Positions 8,474 through 17,737 of a stretch of 64,000 nucleotides of DNA are shown here, piece by piece; the stretch's first letter is position 1; every line of letters starts with the position of its first letter. Made by a program: the position numbers and the translations under genes. Source of the DNA: Pseudomonadota bacterium (GTDB lineage: Bacteria; Pseudomonadota; Alphaproteobacteria; Caulobacterales; Caulobacteraceae). Where the stretch lies: positions 1-64,000 of the forward strand of contig JAEWDF010000080.1 in the NCBI GenBank assembly GCA_023390245.1, in the 5' to 3' direction. The notes under the pieces are model-generated. The model was not told the DNA's origin. It saw only the letters and a list, made by a program, of their open reading frames with translations, and ran no database searches.

Positions 8474-9520
8474 ATGGCCAAGAGTTCTAAAATTAAGTTG
8501 GCCGATCAGACTGATCCCATCGTTCGCCTCGGGTTGGCCTCCCTTTACAAAGGCGATGCACTGGCAGCTTACGAAGACTGGCACGCGCCTACCGTCATAA
8601 TTTCGGATGGTCCTTACGGCTTGGGGAAATTTCCCGGCGAACCTCACACAACTGACGGCCTTGCTGAATGGTACGCCCCACATGCAGCCGCGTGGGCCAA
8701 ATACTCCCAGCCCGCCACAACGCTCTGGTTTTGGAACAGCGAGCTCGGCTGGGCTAAGTCTCACTCTGCCCTAGAGATGCATGGTTGGCAGTACGAAGAG
8801 GCGGTGATCTGGGACAAGGGCATCGCGCACATCGCGGGGAACGTGAACTCCCGAACCATTCGCGGCATGCCGGTCGTGACGGAGATCGCGGTTCGCTATA
8901 CAAAGAAGGCAACGTTGGCCTGTGCTGAAGGAGCGCAGCTTCCCCTGAAGGAGTGGCTGAGAGCGGAGTGGCAGCGTTCAGGTTTGCCGCTATCTCAAAG
9001 CAATGAAGCCTGTGGTGTCGCGAACGCGGCAACCCGCAAGTATCTAACCCAGTGTCATATGTGGTATTTCCCGCCTGGTGACGCCGTTGAAGCAATGGCC
9101 AAGTGGTGCACGGAAAGAGGTCTTCCGACTAATCGACCCTACTTTTCGATGGACGGAAAAGCTCCTGTATCTTCTAGCGCTTGGGACAAGATGCGAGCGA
9201 AGTGGACGCACGTCCACGCTCTTACCAATGTGTGGCAAGAGCCCCCGGTGCACGGGTCGGAGCGAGTGAAAGTAGCGAATGGAACAGGCTACCTCCACGC
9301 CAATCAAAAGCCATTGAGCTTGATGCAGCGTCAGATTGCGGCATCAAGCGATGTTAACGACGTTGTTTGGGAGCCCTTCGGAGGGCTGATGTCAGCGACG
9401 GTGGCAGCACTTGGAATGGGGCGACGGGCACATGCCGCAGAAATGAACCCAGAATTTTTTGAGGCAGCATCGGCTCGTATCAGGTCGGTACTCTCCAATC
9501 CTTTGCGGAAAGTTGGCTGA
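8474..9520 (+). CDS. DNA methyltransferase (N4/N6 type), probable type II R-M
   Basis: A 348-residue amino-methyltransferase. The catalytic motif is SDGPYGLG (residues 44-51, equivalent to D/N-PP-Y) and the SAM-binding motif is near the C-terminus (EPFGGLMSATVAALGMG, from about 300), so motif IV precedes motif I, the beta-class order. The central 150 residues would hold target recognition. The ATG at 8474 follows GAAGGGA; a TTG at 8453 is less likely. Its stop overlaps the start of the next gene, a probable endonuclease. The recognition sequence cannot be read from sequence. Confidence 0.85.
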   Translation: MAKSSKIKLADQTDPIVRLGLASLYKGDALAAYEDWHAPTVIISDGPYGLGKFPGEPHTTDGLAEWYAPHAAAWAKYSQPATTLWFWNSELGWAKSHSALEMHGWQYEEAVIWDKGIAHIAGNVNSRTIRGMPVVTEIAVRYTKKATLACAEGAQLPLKEWLRAEWQRSGLPLSQSNEACGVANAATRKYLTQCHMWYFPPGDAVEAMAKWCTERGLPTNRPYFSMDGKAPVSSSAWDKMRAKWTHVHALTNVWQEPPVHGSERVKVANGTGYLHANQKPLSLMQRQIAASSDVNDVVWEPFGGLMSATVAALGMGRRAHAAEMNPEFFEAASARIRSVLSNPLRKVG

Positions 9521-10443
9521 TGACCGCCCCAATAAGAACAAACGGGCCTGACGCTAGCTGGCCACATCGTGATCTGTACGAACGAGTGGTCGAAGCGCTT
9601 CATGCTCTACCGGCCAGATTTCGTACAGAATTGAAGATCGCGGGTATCAGCGCGACTGATCTGTTCACGCTCAACACTCCTTTAGGTGCAGCTATTGAAG
9701 CGTCAGTGGTTGAGAACCTGAACTTATTGCGTGAGTTATGGGACCCGGATGAAGAGTATGAAATCTACTCTTTTCTAAGGCAGGCTCAAGTATTTCCTGA
9801 CGTTCTCCTCACCACTACCGCACCGGGTGTTCCTGATGAAGAACGCGTGCTCATGGGTATAGAGTTGAAAGGTTGGTTCATCCTCTCAAAGGAAGGTGAG
9901 CCGTCATTCAGATATAAAGCGAGTGCCAACGTTTGTGCGCCCCAGGATTTGTTGGTGGTTTTCCCTTGGGGTTTGAACGAAGTGATTTCTGGCTCGCCAA
10001 GACTGCTTAGGCCTTTCGTTGAAGAGGCAAAGTATGCGGCAGAGCATCGCAACTATTACTGGGAGCATATGAGGGCGGGGGTGCAAGGCGATGCAGCTTT
10101 GGTAGACCTATCTCCTATTGCCGCGCCCTATCCGGCAAAAAGCCAAAAATTCAATGACGTGCCGCGCGTAGATAAAGGGTCCAATTTCGGTCGTGTTGCC
10201 CGAGGTGGACTGATGTCAGACTTCATAACTGAACTTATGAGCGTTCAGGTATCGGGCATTCAAGCCAAGTACTGGCAGAACTTTCTCCACATATTCTCAG
10301 AAGGTGCGAGCGCTGACGAGATCGAACGGCGACTAAGTCGGATGCGTGCGGACGCTGAGGCCCACGGACTTTCACCGGACGGTTTGGATGCGCTTGAGCG
10401 AGTTCAGGATGGCCTTCGGGACCTGATCACGGGCTCCGACTAA
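9520..10443 (+). CDS. Probable type II restriction endonuclease
   Basis: 307 residues, translationally coupled (TGATG) to the methyltransferase. A PD-(D/E)xK-like core is visible: FPDVLL (Asp 94) then MGIELKGWF (Glu 115, Lys 117), followed by helix-rich sequence (LRPFVEEAKYAAEHRNYYWEHM, in part) and a C-terminal coiled region. I do not recognise the exact enzyme family. Operon position and catalytic motif together make a cognate endonuclease the best guess. Codon use is lower in GC than the host. Confidence 0.6.
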   Translation: MTAPIRTNGPDASWPHRDLYERVVEALHALPARFRTELKIAGISATDLFTLNTPLGAAIEASVVENLNLLRELWDPDEEYEIYSFLRQAQVFPDVLLTTTAPGVPDEERVLMGIELKGWFILSKEGEPSFRYKASANVCAPQDLLVVFPWGLNEVISGSPRLLRPFVEEAKYAAEHRNYYWEHMRAGVQGDAALVDLSPIAAPYPAKSQKFNDVPRVDKGSNFGRVARGGLMSDFITELMSVQVSGIQAKYWQNFLHIFSEGASADEIERRLSRMRADAEAHGLSPDGLDALERVQDGLRDLITGSD

Positions 10444-10600
10444 ATCTCTTCATGGAGGGGCAATAAAATTTAGCGGAGCTACCAGACGAACGGCTGTGCA
10501 AGTGGATTGAAAATTTTAAATCGATAGGCACGACCAGAGATCAGACAGTTTGCCTCAAAGACGTCCCCATATGCCCCGGTCACAGCGCTCGGAACTGCGC

Positions 10601-10703
10601 GGCTCATAAGTTCTAACTATTGCGCCATAGCTCAAAAGACGGCTTGACCACGATTTGCGCCATGCTAATGAGCTAGGAGAACGCAACCCCTAACTTGTGA
10701 GCC
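10601..10703. other. Possible recombination/res site of the serine recombinase
   Basis: A 12-bp inverted repeat with one mismatch (GGCTCATAAGTT at 10601, AACTTGTGAGCC at 10692) brackets the region just before the recombinase ATG. Between the arms TTGCGCCAT occurs twice (about 10620 and 10656). Resolvase genes typically carry binding sites of this kind in their promoter. The rest of the 260-bp spacer (10444-10706) shows nothing else. Confidence 0.45.
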
Positions 10704-10706
10704 ATC

Positions 10707-11312
10707 ATGCACCGGATCGCCTACTATCGCGTCAGCACCGGAGACCAGAGCATCGAAGCGCAGCGCGCGGCCCTCGGCGGCTCATTCGATCAGGAGTTCG
10801 CTGACGAAGGAGTGAGTGGGGGCATCCCCGCCGCACAGCGCAGGGGCTTCGGCGACCTGCTCAGCAAAATCCGCTCCGGTGACACGCTGTACGTTTACGC
10901 TGTTGATCGCCTCGGCCGGGATGCGCTGGACGTTCAGGCGACGGTGCGGCACCTTATAGAGCAAGGCGTGACCGTGCACGTCCACGGGCTAGGTCCTATT
11001 GGCCGGGGAGTGGGCGAACTCATCCTCGCCGTGCTGGCGCAAATCGCGGACATGGAGCGCCAGCGGATCGCCGACCGAACCCGAGCGGGTCGAGAAGCCG
11101 CTAGGGCGGCCCTAGAGGCCACCGGGCGTACGCACCGGGGGGCAACTAGCCTAGGCCGCCCAAAGTCGCTCCACGGGCCGGAAATCGCCGCTTGGCGGAG
11201 AGCCAATGGACCGGCGCCCCACGGAGCCAGCATCGCTGATACCGCCCGTCACTTCGGGCTCTCGCAAGCGACGGTTAAGCGATACTGCGCAATCTCCAAG
11301 CGCAGCGGCTAG
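10707..11312 (+). CDS. Serine recombinase, resolvase/invertase family
   Basis: 201 residues. It has the N-terminal catalytic domain with YYRVST (Ser10 nucleophile), QRAALGG, and DRLGRD (Arg68 and Arg71), then the long E helix (AQIADMERQRIADRTRAGREA, in part) and a C-terminal Hin-type helix-turn-helix (SIADTARHFGLSQATVKRYC). The length and layout fit a small resolvase or invertase rather than a large transposon integrase. It lies within the right island and may act on sites in its own promoter. Confidence 0.85.
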   Translation: MHRIAYYRVSTGDQSIEAQRAALGGSFDQEFADEGVSGGIPAAQRRGFGDLLSKIRSGDTLYVYAVDRLGRDALDVQATVRHLIEQGVTVHVHGLGPIGRGVGELILAVLAQIADMERQRIADRTRAGREAARAALEATGRTHRGATSLGRPKSLHGPEIAAWRRANGPAPHGASIADTARHFGLSQATVKRYCAISKRSG

Positions 11313-11749
11313 AGGCCCAAGGTGGACACGATAGCATCAGTCGCGGCGCGGGTTCGCTGCTCGCGCTCCAAATAGGTTTGCTCCGCGACCTTCAAAAGCG
11401 GAACGTCATAGCCTCGAAAGCCATATGTCGCCGAATGAGTGGACGCACTTAGGAGCAGGTTGCCCAAGGCCAAGTGCATCTGACTGAGAGTATCTTCGTC
11501 AAACTTCTCTGCCTCGGAGGCGAGACCCACTGCCAACGCCGCCGCCGCACCAGCTACGACATGGGGAGCATTCTTCCCCGGACTGCCGTCATAGAAATCC
11601 GGGCGTCCTGTTGACAGCATCATCGTTAGCTTGGTCGCCAGCTTGTCTGGATCGGAACCCGAACCAAGGAAGCGGACCTCCTTCAGCGCATCCTCAATCA
11701 GGTTCCGGGTTTCGGCCAACCGCTTCCTGGCCTTCAGTCGCCCAAACAT
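11309..11749 (-). CDS. Island hypothetical protein
   Basis: 146 residues with a GGGGGAA site before the ATG. Basic N-terminus (MFGRLKARKRLAETRNLIED), a moderately hydrophobic Ala-rich stretch (APHVVAGAAAALAVGLASEA) that could be a buried helix, and a helical C-terminus. Its last codons overlap the recombinase end by 4 bp (convergent). No family recognised. Confidence 0.55.
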   Translation of the reverse strand: MFGRLKARKRLAETRNLIEDALKEVRFLGSGSDPDKLATKLTMMLSTGRPDFYDGSPGKNAPHVVAGAAAALAVGLASEAEKFDEDTLSQMHLALGNLLLSASTHSATYGFRGYDVPLLKVAEQTYLEREQRTRAATDAIVSTLGL

Positions 11750-11885
11750 AGAGTTCCCCCTTCAGCTGCCGCTAGGCTTATCGACAGTCACTTAGAGCGG
11801 ATGCGACTTGCCGTAAATGCCGTGGCCGTAGGTGCCGTGTTATCGTCAACGCTGGCGGGTGGCACGAATATCGGCAAAGGCTGAC

Positions 11886-12104
11886 GTGGACGGTCGTCTC
11901 GAGCAACTCGGGACGGGCATTCGGATTATCCGCGAACGGGCCGGACTATCGCAGGAAGCGCTCGCAGACGCAGCAGGGATCGACCGTTCCCACATGAGCC
12001 GGATAGAACGGGGAAAGCGCAACGTCACATTCCTCAACATCTGTCGTGTCGCAAAGGCGTTAAGCTGCAAGCCATCTGATTTGCTGTTGGCTGGGTCGCT
12101 TTAG
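11886..12104 (+). CDS. XRE-family transcriptional regulator
   Basis: 72 residues, nearly all one Cro/C1-type HTH: IRIIRERAGLSQEALADAAGIDRSHMSRIERGKRN. The GTG at 11886 is chosen because AAAGG lies 5 bp upstream; an upstream in-frame GTG at 11832 would add 18 residues without homology. Such solo HTH proteins usually control island genes or an adjacent R-M operon. Confidence 0.8.
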   Translation: MDGRLEQLGTGIRIIRERAGLSQEALADAAGIDRSHMSRIERGKRNVTFLNICRVAKALSCKPSDLLLAGSL

Positions 12105-12678
12105 TTCTCCGGCGGTGGAACACCGGGACTACGCAGAATGGTGGGATTTTTTTGGCGCGCACGATCCGCCGCCTAGTAGTTTACGATCCATGAGCGGATC
12201 GGATATGAGCGGCTACCAAGCCAAATAAGGCTAGGTTGAATTGATACCCTCACGAACAAGCGAAACATCTTGTTCACGTCCGCCTCCAGGCGGTGGTCTT
12301 ACGCAAAAGACATGATCACACGGGAGAGATTAGCTAAGCTGATCGTGATCAGCGGGTATCCTTACGCAGCGCACAACGCAGCCAATGGTCATAAACTATA
12401 CCCGTCCAGCCCCTTAGCATCACTTCCAGAGATAGATACGCATGTTTTTTTATCTATTTCCCGGGTTATCTGAGGGGGAGAGGCGGAAAGCCTACGAGCA
12501 ACACACACATACCATGGTCAGGAATGGATAAGTGCAGATAGTACCTAGATTGGAAGCTAACTAACAGAGAGTGGATCGAAAAGAAATAAGAACTGACATT
12601 GCACAACAAATATGCATGTGCAAGCGATGGCGCAGAAAAGACGATTGCTGCAAGGGATAACCAAGAGGAATATAGCAT
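12105..12678. other. Gene-poor A/T-rich stretch of the right island
   Basis: 574 bp with no convincing gene on either strand; the 67- and 70-codon frames here lack ribosome sites and homology. The base composition is markedly A/T-rich toward the right. Visible elements: a small palindrome GCTGATC-gt-GATCAGC (12338-12353), a CCGCCTCCAGGCGG hairpin near 12281, and CTTACGCA repeated at about 12298 and 12360. These could be regulator or recombinase sites, but nothing proves it. Confidence 0.5.
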
Positions 12679-14238
12679 TTACCCGGGCGGCTTAGGAAGA
12701 TTTACCCCAACAAGACGACATGCATGTACGGCAGCGACTATGACATGCATTGGATAACCCTCTCCATAACTATCAGATACATCATCATCGCCATGGCCGA
12801 CTATCTGACTATGAACCCTCTTCGGCACGTTCGCACTTCTACACATGTCTATAAACGCATGGCGGAAAGAATGAAACACAACGCGCCTATCTGTTATCCC
12901 CACGCGTCGCTTATATTCAGAGAACCATTGCCCCCATTTTTCGCCTAGCTTACCATCACCATCCGGCCTGAGCTCAGGGAACACCAGTGAGTTTCGAGGT
13001 AGATGGCTGCAGTACTTAAGGAACCCAAGCGCGATGAGGGATGGGTGGATAGGAACTATACGCTGGCTGGCATCCGTCTTAAGCTGATTTTCGCCTTCCT
13101 CACCATAATCTATATTGATCGTCCAAGTCGCCGCGTCACCGCCATCGGCCGTTCTATACGGCACTTCCCTAATGTCCCGAGCCCGAAGCTGCGCGAGTTC
13201 CTCCCGGCGAGCTCCGGTAAATAGGGCAAGCAGCGGCATCCAGTATGCGGCTTCCCCCCTGCCCCGCACCGGCCGCTCGCCGAGCCGGTGAACAGGCCCG
13301 GAAAACAGCTTGTTGAGGTCATCGGCAGACCAAGAGGAACGAGGTTTGCCCTTCTTTGATTTGGGGGCCTGAACGCCCGCAGCCGGGTTCACGACGATCA
13401 ACTCCGCCGCGACTGCGAAGCCCAGGATAGTCCGGAGGCGAGAGAGCTTGGTTTTGATGTTCTCGGGCGAAGTTCCCTCAGCCAGCATCAGGTCCTTGAA
13501 TTGCAGCACATGCGCGCGGCGAACCTGATCCACATTTAGGACACCGGTCCGCTCCGAGAACCACTTAGCCACGGCGGCGTGAGCGCGCACAGTCTTCGGA
13601 GCAGGAGCTCTTTCCCGCCCCCACATTTTTACCACCTCGGCCAGCGAGTTCCGAGCGGACGACGTTTGAGGCGTGGGCTTTACGGGGAGAAAGCCAGCAG
13701 AGTTATCGGCTCCTGCCAGCTTCGTCTCAGCCGATGCCACCAGCCGTGCGAGCGCTTCCGCTTCCGTCTGATAGTCGCGGATGATGTCCCTTAGGGCCTT
13801 CTCGCGTTCCGAAAGCGCATCTTCATTCCTGACCCTCATTACAGAAAGAAGCTGCTCGCGGATGGGCTCACGTCGATCGTACTCGAACCCTTCCATGAAC
13901 TCATCTTCGCTATCCTGACGGAACTTGCTCAACGCATATTCGAGCTCCTCGTCCGAAATGGTCTGAACCTGCGGCGGGCGCTGCTGCCACACCTCCCGTA
14001 TCTGTCTTAGTTTCTCGAGAATGTGCGCGTTAGGATCGCGCGCCTTCCTGCCGCGCGCGGCGGCGAACTCTTCATCCAGGGCAACCCAAGCCAGGGCATG
14101 GAGGCGTTTGGCCTCAGCTCGGTCCTTCGTTCCTAATGCGCGGACAATTTCAGCCCTGCCATACGCGCCGATAAGTTCCTTCGGTACGCGCCTGCGGAGG
14201 CTGTATGCCGCTCCGCGCCGGATCAATCCTGTAGGCAT
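12679..14238 (-). CDS. int: Tyrosine integrase of the right island (DUF6538 type)
   Basis: 519 residues from the ATG at 14238 (GGAG 10 bp upstream; ATGs at 14247 and 14283 are alternatives). The N-terminus LIRRGAAYSLRRRVPKEL is the DUF6538 arm-binding type, a SAM-like core-binding domain lies near residues 200-300, and the catalytic domain has TGARREELAQL (Arg), HSFRHAFIDMCR (HxxR), GHG and SDSYGEGY (Tyr). It starts about 100 bp from the tRNA, as expected for the enzyme that made the insertion. It appears intact. Confidence 0.88.
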   Translation of the reverse strand: MPTGLIRRGAAYSLRRRVPKELIGAYGRAEIVRALGTKDRAEAKRLHALAWVALDEEFAAARGRKARDPNAHILEKLRQIREVWQQRPPQVQTISDEELEYALSKFRQDSEDEFMEGFEYDRREPIREQLLSVMRVRNEDALSEREKALRDIIRDYQTEAEALARLVASAETKLAGADNSAGFLPVKPTPQTSSARNSLAEVVKMWGRERAPAPKTVRAHAAVAKWFSERTGVLNVDQVRRAHVLQFKDLMLAEGTSPENIKTKLSRLRTILGFAVAAELIVVNPAAGVQAPKSKKGKPRSSWSADDLNKLFSGPVHRLGERPVRGRGEAAYWMPLLALFTGARREELAQLRARDIREVPYRTADGGDAATWTINIDYGEEGENQLKTDASQRIVPIHPSLIALGFLKYCSHLPRNSLVFPELRPDGDGKLGEKWGQWFSEYKRRVGITDRRVVFHSFRHAFIDMCRSANVPKRVHSQIVGHGDDDVSDSYGEGYPMHVIVAAVHACRLVGVNLPKPPG

Positions 14239-14339
14239 GTCGGTCATTGCTCCGTGTGTAGCAGACACAAGGTGCACCGGCATAACTAAGTGGCTGATTT
14301 CGCTACATTCATAAGCAAATCAAATGCCTATGTAACGCC

Positions 14340-14415
<76 letters not shown>

Positions 14416-14577
14416 GTTTCCAGACTGGATCGGGCCCCAGGCGAGGGCGCGACATAGGCGGGCGGCGGGGGCGGTGTCAACGGCCTTGTGCGCGCAATCG
14501 GCGCAGGCGGGCGGCGGGCGTTGGCGCCGGGGGGCGGAGCGGTCTAGAAGCCGACATCCCCCTCAAGGAGAAGGTCC

Positions 14578-14883
14578 ATGGGTTTCGCCCTCGTCTGGCT
14601 GATCAACGCCCTCGTCAAGCTGATGATCTGGCTCATCATCGGCCAGGCGATCCTCAGCTGGCTGGTGGCCTTCGACGTCATCAACTACCGCAACCGCTTC
14701 GTCTATTCGATCGCCCACTTCCTGGATCAGGCGACCCGGCCGCTGCTGGAGCCGTTCCGGCGGATCATCCCGTCGCTCGGCGGCATCGACGTCTCGCCCA
14801 TCGTCGTCATCCTGCTGCTGCAGTTCGTCGCCATCCTGTTCAACCGGATGGCCGCGCCGGCGCTGATCATGATGCTGGGCTGA
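14578..14883 (+). CDS. YggT family membrane protein
   Basis: 101 residues with two membrane segments (residues about 3-28 and 72-98) around the family signature FLDQATRPLLEPFRRIIPSLGG. YggT proteins sit in the inner membrane and have been linked to osmotic tolerance and to cell-division gene clusters; the exact role is unknown. CAAGGAGAAGG precedes the ATG. The 160 bp between the tRNA and this gene show nothing else. Confidence 0.88.
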   Translation: MGFALVWLINALVKLMIWLIIGQAILSWLVAFDVINYRNRFVYSIAHFLDQATRPLLEPFRRIIPSLGGIDVSPIVVILLLQFVAILFNRMAAPALIMMLG

Positions 14884-14987
14884 GCGGACACGCCGGGATG
14901 AGAATCCGCGCCGGGGCGTGATTGGCCCCTTGCGCCGCGCGGCGACCTTCCTAAGGTGCCCGCCCCGACAATCACCGACCGCGGTTC

Positions 14988-15869
14988 ATGAGCACGATCA
15001 AGACAGTCGCCATCCTGGGCGCCGGACAGATGGGCGCCGGCATCGCGCAGACGGTGGCGCTGGGCGGCTATTCCGTGCGCCTGTACGATGTCGCCGCCGA
15101 CCGCCTGCCGATGGCGCAGGGCGAGATCGCCGCCAGCCTGGGCCGCCAGATGGCCCGCGGCGACCTGGCCCAGGCCGACGCCGACGCGGCCCTGGCCCGC
15201 ATCACGCCGGCCGCGACCATCGCCGAGGCCGTCGCCGGCGCCGACCTGGTCGTCGAGGCGGCGCTGGAGGACGAGGCGGTCAAGAAGGCGGTGTACGCCG
15301 AGGCCCTGCCGCACCTGGGCGCCGAGACCCTCCTGGCGACCAACACCTCCTCCATCTCGATCACGCGGCTGGCCTCCTCCACCGACCGGCCCGACCGCTT
15401 CATCGGCCTGCACTTCATGAAGCCGGCCCAGGTGATGAAGCTGGTCGAGATCATCCGCGGCATCGCCACCTCGGCCGAGACCCATTCCGCTGCGGTCGCC
15501 TTCGCCGAGAGCCTGGGCAAGACGACCACGGACGCCGAGGATTTTCCCGCCTTCATCGTCAATCGCATCCTGGTGCCGATGATGAACGAGGCGATCTTCG
15601 CCCTGTACGAAGGGGTCGGCAACGTCGCCTCCATCGACAAGGCGCTGCGGCTAGGCGCCAACCATCCGATGGGGCCGCTGGAACTGGCCGACTTCATGGG
15701 CCTGGACGTGGCCCTGGCCATCATGAACGTGCTGTACGAGGGCCTGGCCGACAGCAAGTACCGGCCCTGCCCGCTGCTGGTGAAGTATGTCGAGGCCGGC
15801 TGGCTGGGCCGCAAGAGCGGGCGCGGCTTCTACGACTATTCGGGCGAAACCCCGGTGCCGACGCGATGA
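14988..15869 (+). CDS. hbd: 3-hydroxybutyryl-CoA dehydrogenase
   Basis: A 293-residue NAD-dependent 3-hydroxyacyl-CoA dehydrogenase (PaaH/Hbd type). It shows the Rossmann motif ILGAGQMGAGIAQ, NTSSISIT, the catalytic His in GLHFMKPAQVMKLVEI, and the C-terminal domain signature NRILVPMMNEAI with GPLELADFMGLDV. It acts in the cytoplasm in short-chain fatty acid or polyhydroxybutyrate metabolism. The partner thiolase and crotonase are not in the window. Confidence 0.92.
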   Translation: MSTIKTVAILGAGQMGAGIAQTVALGGYSVRLYDVAADRLPMAQGEIAASLGRQMARGDLAQADADAALARITPAATIAEAVAGADLVVEAALEDEAVKKAVYAEALPHLGAETLLATNTSSISITRLASSTDRPDRFIGLHFMKPAQVMKLVEIIRGIATSAETHSAAVAFAESLGKTTTDAEDFPAFIVNRILVPMMNEAIFALYEGVGNVASIDKALRLGANHPMGPLELADFMGLDVALAIMNVLYEGLADSKYRPCPLLVKYVEAGWLGRKSGRGFYDYSGETPVPTR

Positions 15870-16426
15870 GCCGCCGGTTCGACGGTTTCGACGACCTGCC
15901 CGGGCAGGCGCGCATCGCCCCGCGCCGCGCGCCCCTCTATCCGATCCTCGCCGCCCTGGCCGGGGCCGCCTGGCCGCCGCTGCTGCTGACCCTGCCGGTC
16001 TGGCCGCCCAGTTCCTGGGCGCCGGGGCGCGAGTTGGACTGGCGGCTGACGGTTCTGATCATCGGCCTGATCGCCGTGCCGCTGGGCCTGTGGCGCATCC
16101 ACGTCGAGCGCGCGCGGACGGACCGGCCGGGATCGCGTCTGGGCGTGGTGTGGCGCTTCATGCTGTTCGGCGGCCTGCTGGCGGCGGCGCTGCAGATCCT
16201 GCTGGCCCTGGCCATGACGGTGATGGGCTGGATCGAGGCGGGCGACGTCCTCCAGGCCATGGGGGCGACCGAGACCATATTGCTGATCTTCGGCGTCGGC
16301 GGCCTGCCGATCGCCATGGTGGTCGGCGTCAGCTACGCGCTGTGGGCCGGACTTTGCGCCGCCTTCATCGCCTTCGAGGCCAGGACGCCAGTCAAGGATC
16401 GTCTGGGGCTGACGCCGCGGCGCTGA
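15866..16426 (+). CDS. Hypothetical four-helix membrane protein
   Basis: 186 residues, start overlapping the stop of hbd (ATGA). Four hydrophobic segments are visible, near residues 25-48, 61-76, 95-118 and 137-168, separated by short Arg-rich loops, so it is an inner-membrane protein. No recognised family motif. Coupling to hbd suggests cotranscription only; the two need not act together. Confidence 0.75.
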   Translation: MSRRFDGFDDLPGQARIAPRRAPLYPILAALAGAAWPPLLLTLPVWPPSSWAPGRELDWRLTVLIIGLIAVPLGLWRIHVERARTDRPGSRLGVVWRFMLFGGLLAAALQILLALAMTVMGWIEAGDVLQAMGATETILLIFGVGGLPIAMVVGVSYALWAGLCAAFIAFEARTPVKDRLGLTPRR

Positions 16427-16457
16427 GGGACGTCCGGCCGCGAAAGGGGGATCGCGG

Positions 16458-17684
16458 ATGACGACTTTCGACACGGGAACCCCGGCGCCGGTCAGGCCGG
16501 GCGACAGGATCGCGACGCTGGACCTGGTCCGGGGTTTGGCGGTGCTGGGCATACTGGCGGTCAACGCCGGCGGGTTCGCCGTCACCTTCGCCGGCTACAG
16601 CGCCGCGGACTTCTGGCCCTTCCCCAACGATGGCCCAAGCGCGATCGGCCGATGGGTGGTGGACGCCTTCTTCCACCAGAAGTTCATCACCCTGTTCTCG
16701 ATGCTGTTCGGAGTGTCGCTGTTCCTGGTGGGCGGGGAGCGAACGAACGAGGCGCGGGGCCGGCTGCTGCGGCGCCGGCAGTTCTGGCTGGCGGTGCTGG
16801 CCCTGATCCATGGCCTGGCGATCTGGTGGGGCGACGTGCTGCTGCTCTACGCCTGGTCGGGCCTGTTCATGATGTTCGCCCGGTCGTGGAAGCCTCGGCG
16901 GCTGTTCATCGTCGGCCTGGTGCTGTTCGGCCTGTTCGCGGCGTTGCAGATCGTCGGCGCCGTGGCCCTGGCCTTCGCCCCACCCGAACAGCAGGCCCGC
17001 GTGGCCGCCCAGATGCATCCGTCGCCCGAGCGCATCGCCCAGGTGCACGAACAGTATCGCCTGGCCGCCGGATCGCTGGCCGGCGCCTATCGCCAGAACC
17101 TGGCCGACTGGGTGTCGATCCAGGCCCCCAGCCTCCTGGCCTTCGTCTTCCCGACCGTCGGCTTGATGATGATCGGCCTGGGCCTGTTCAAGTCCGGCTT
17201 CCTGACCGGCGCGCGCGCCGTCCGGACCTATGCGGTGACCGCAGCCGTCGGCCTGGTCGCCCTGGCGGCGGTCGCCTGGATCACCTGGACGCGGGATGTC
17301 GCGGGGACGGAATGGGCCCTGGGCCACGGCCTGGAGTTCGCGCTGAACCCCCTGGTCTCCACCGGCTATGCGGCGTTGCTGATCCTGGCCTGGAATGCGG
17401 GGGCCGGAGGCCTGCTGGCGCCGCTGGCGGCGGCGGGGCGGATGGCGCTGACCAACTATCTGGCCCAGTCGCTGATCATGACCACGATCTTCTGGGGCGG
17501 GCGCGGCCTGGGCCTGATGGGCCAGGTCGACCGGCCGGCGCTGTGGGGGATCGTCGTCGCCGTCTGGATCGTCGAACTGATCTGGTCCAGCCTGTGGCTG
17601 AAGGCCTTCGCCATGGGGCCGATGGAGTGGGCGTGGCGCCGCCTGACCTATGGCCGGCCGGTGGCGATCCGCCGGGCGGGCTGA
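16458..17684 (+). CDS. DUF418 (YeiB-type) membrane protein
   Basis: 408 residues with about nine membrane segments. The N-terminal RIATLDLVRGLAVLGILAVN and FFHQKFITLFSMLFGVSLFL are hallmark DUF418/YeiB sequences, as is the C-terminal AAGRMALTNYLAQSLIMTTIFWG. The family is thought to be transport-like or acyltransferase-related, but no substrate is established. A terminator hairpin overlaps its last codons. Confidence 0.88.
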   Translation: MTTFDTGTPAPVRPGDRIATLDLVRGLAVLGILAVNAGGFAVTFAGYSAADFWPFPNDGPSAIGRWVVDAFFHQKFITLFSMLFGVSLFLVGGERTNEARGRLLRRRQFWLAVLALIHGLAIWWGDVLLLYAWSGLFMMFARSWKPRRLFIVGLVLFGLFAALQIVGAVALAFAPPEQQARVAAQMHPSPERIAQVHEQYRLAAGSLAGAYRQNLADWVSIQAPSLLAFVFPTVGLMMIGLGLFKSGFLTGARAVRTYAVTAAVGLVALAAVAWITWTRDVAGTEWALGHGLEFALNPLVSTGYAALLILAWNAGAGGLLAPLAAAGRMALTNYLAQSLIMTTIFWGGRGLGLMGQVDRPALWGIVVAVWIVELIWSSLWLKAFAMGPMEWAWRRLTYGRPVAIRRAG

Positions 17685-17694
17685 AAACCCGCCC
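17674..17694 (+). terminator. Hairpin at the end of the DUF418 gene
   Basis: GGGCGGG pairs with CCCGCCC around CTGAAAA, and the stop codon lies in the loop. A pyrimidine run with TTTT follows (17701-17706). Confidence 0.55.
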
Positions 17695-17737
17695 TCCCCG
17701 CCTTTTCCCCCGCGCGCGAACGGACTAACTGGAGGCC

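Noticed and set aside
12270..12678. Small frames (67 and 70 codons) in the island spacer
   Set aside because: No ribosome site, no homology, atypical residues; composition alone explains them.
16392..17327. 311-codon minus-strand frame
   Set aside because: Antisense of the DUF418 membrane protein; Gln/Arg/Gly-rich nonsense.
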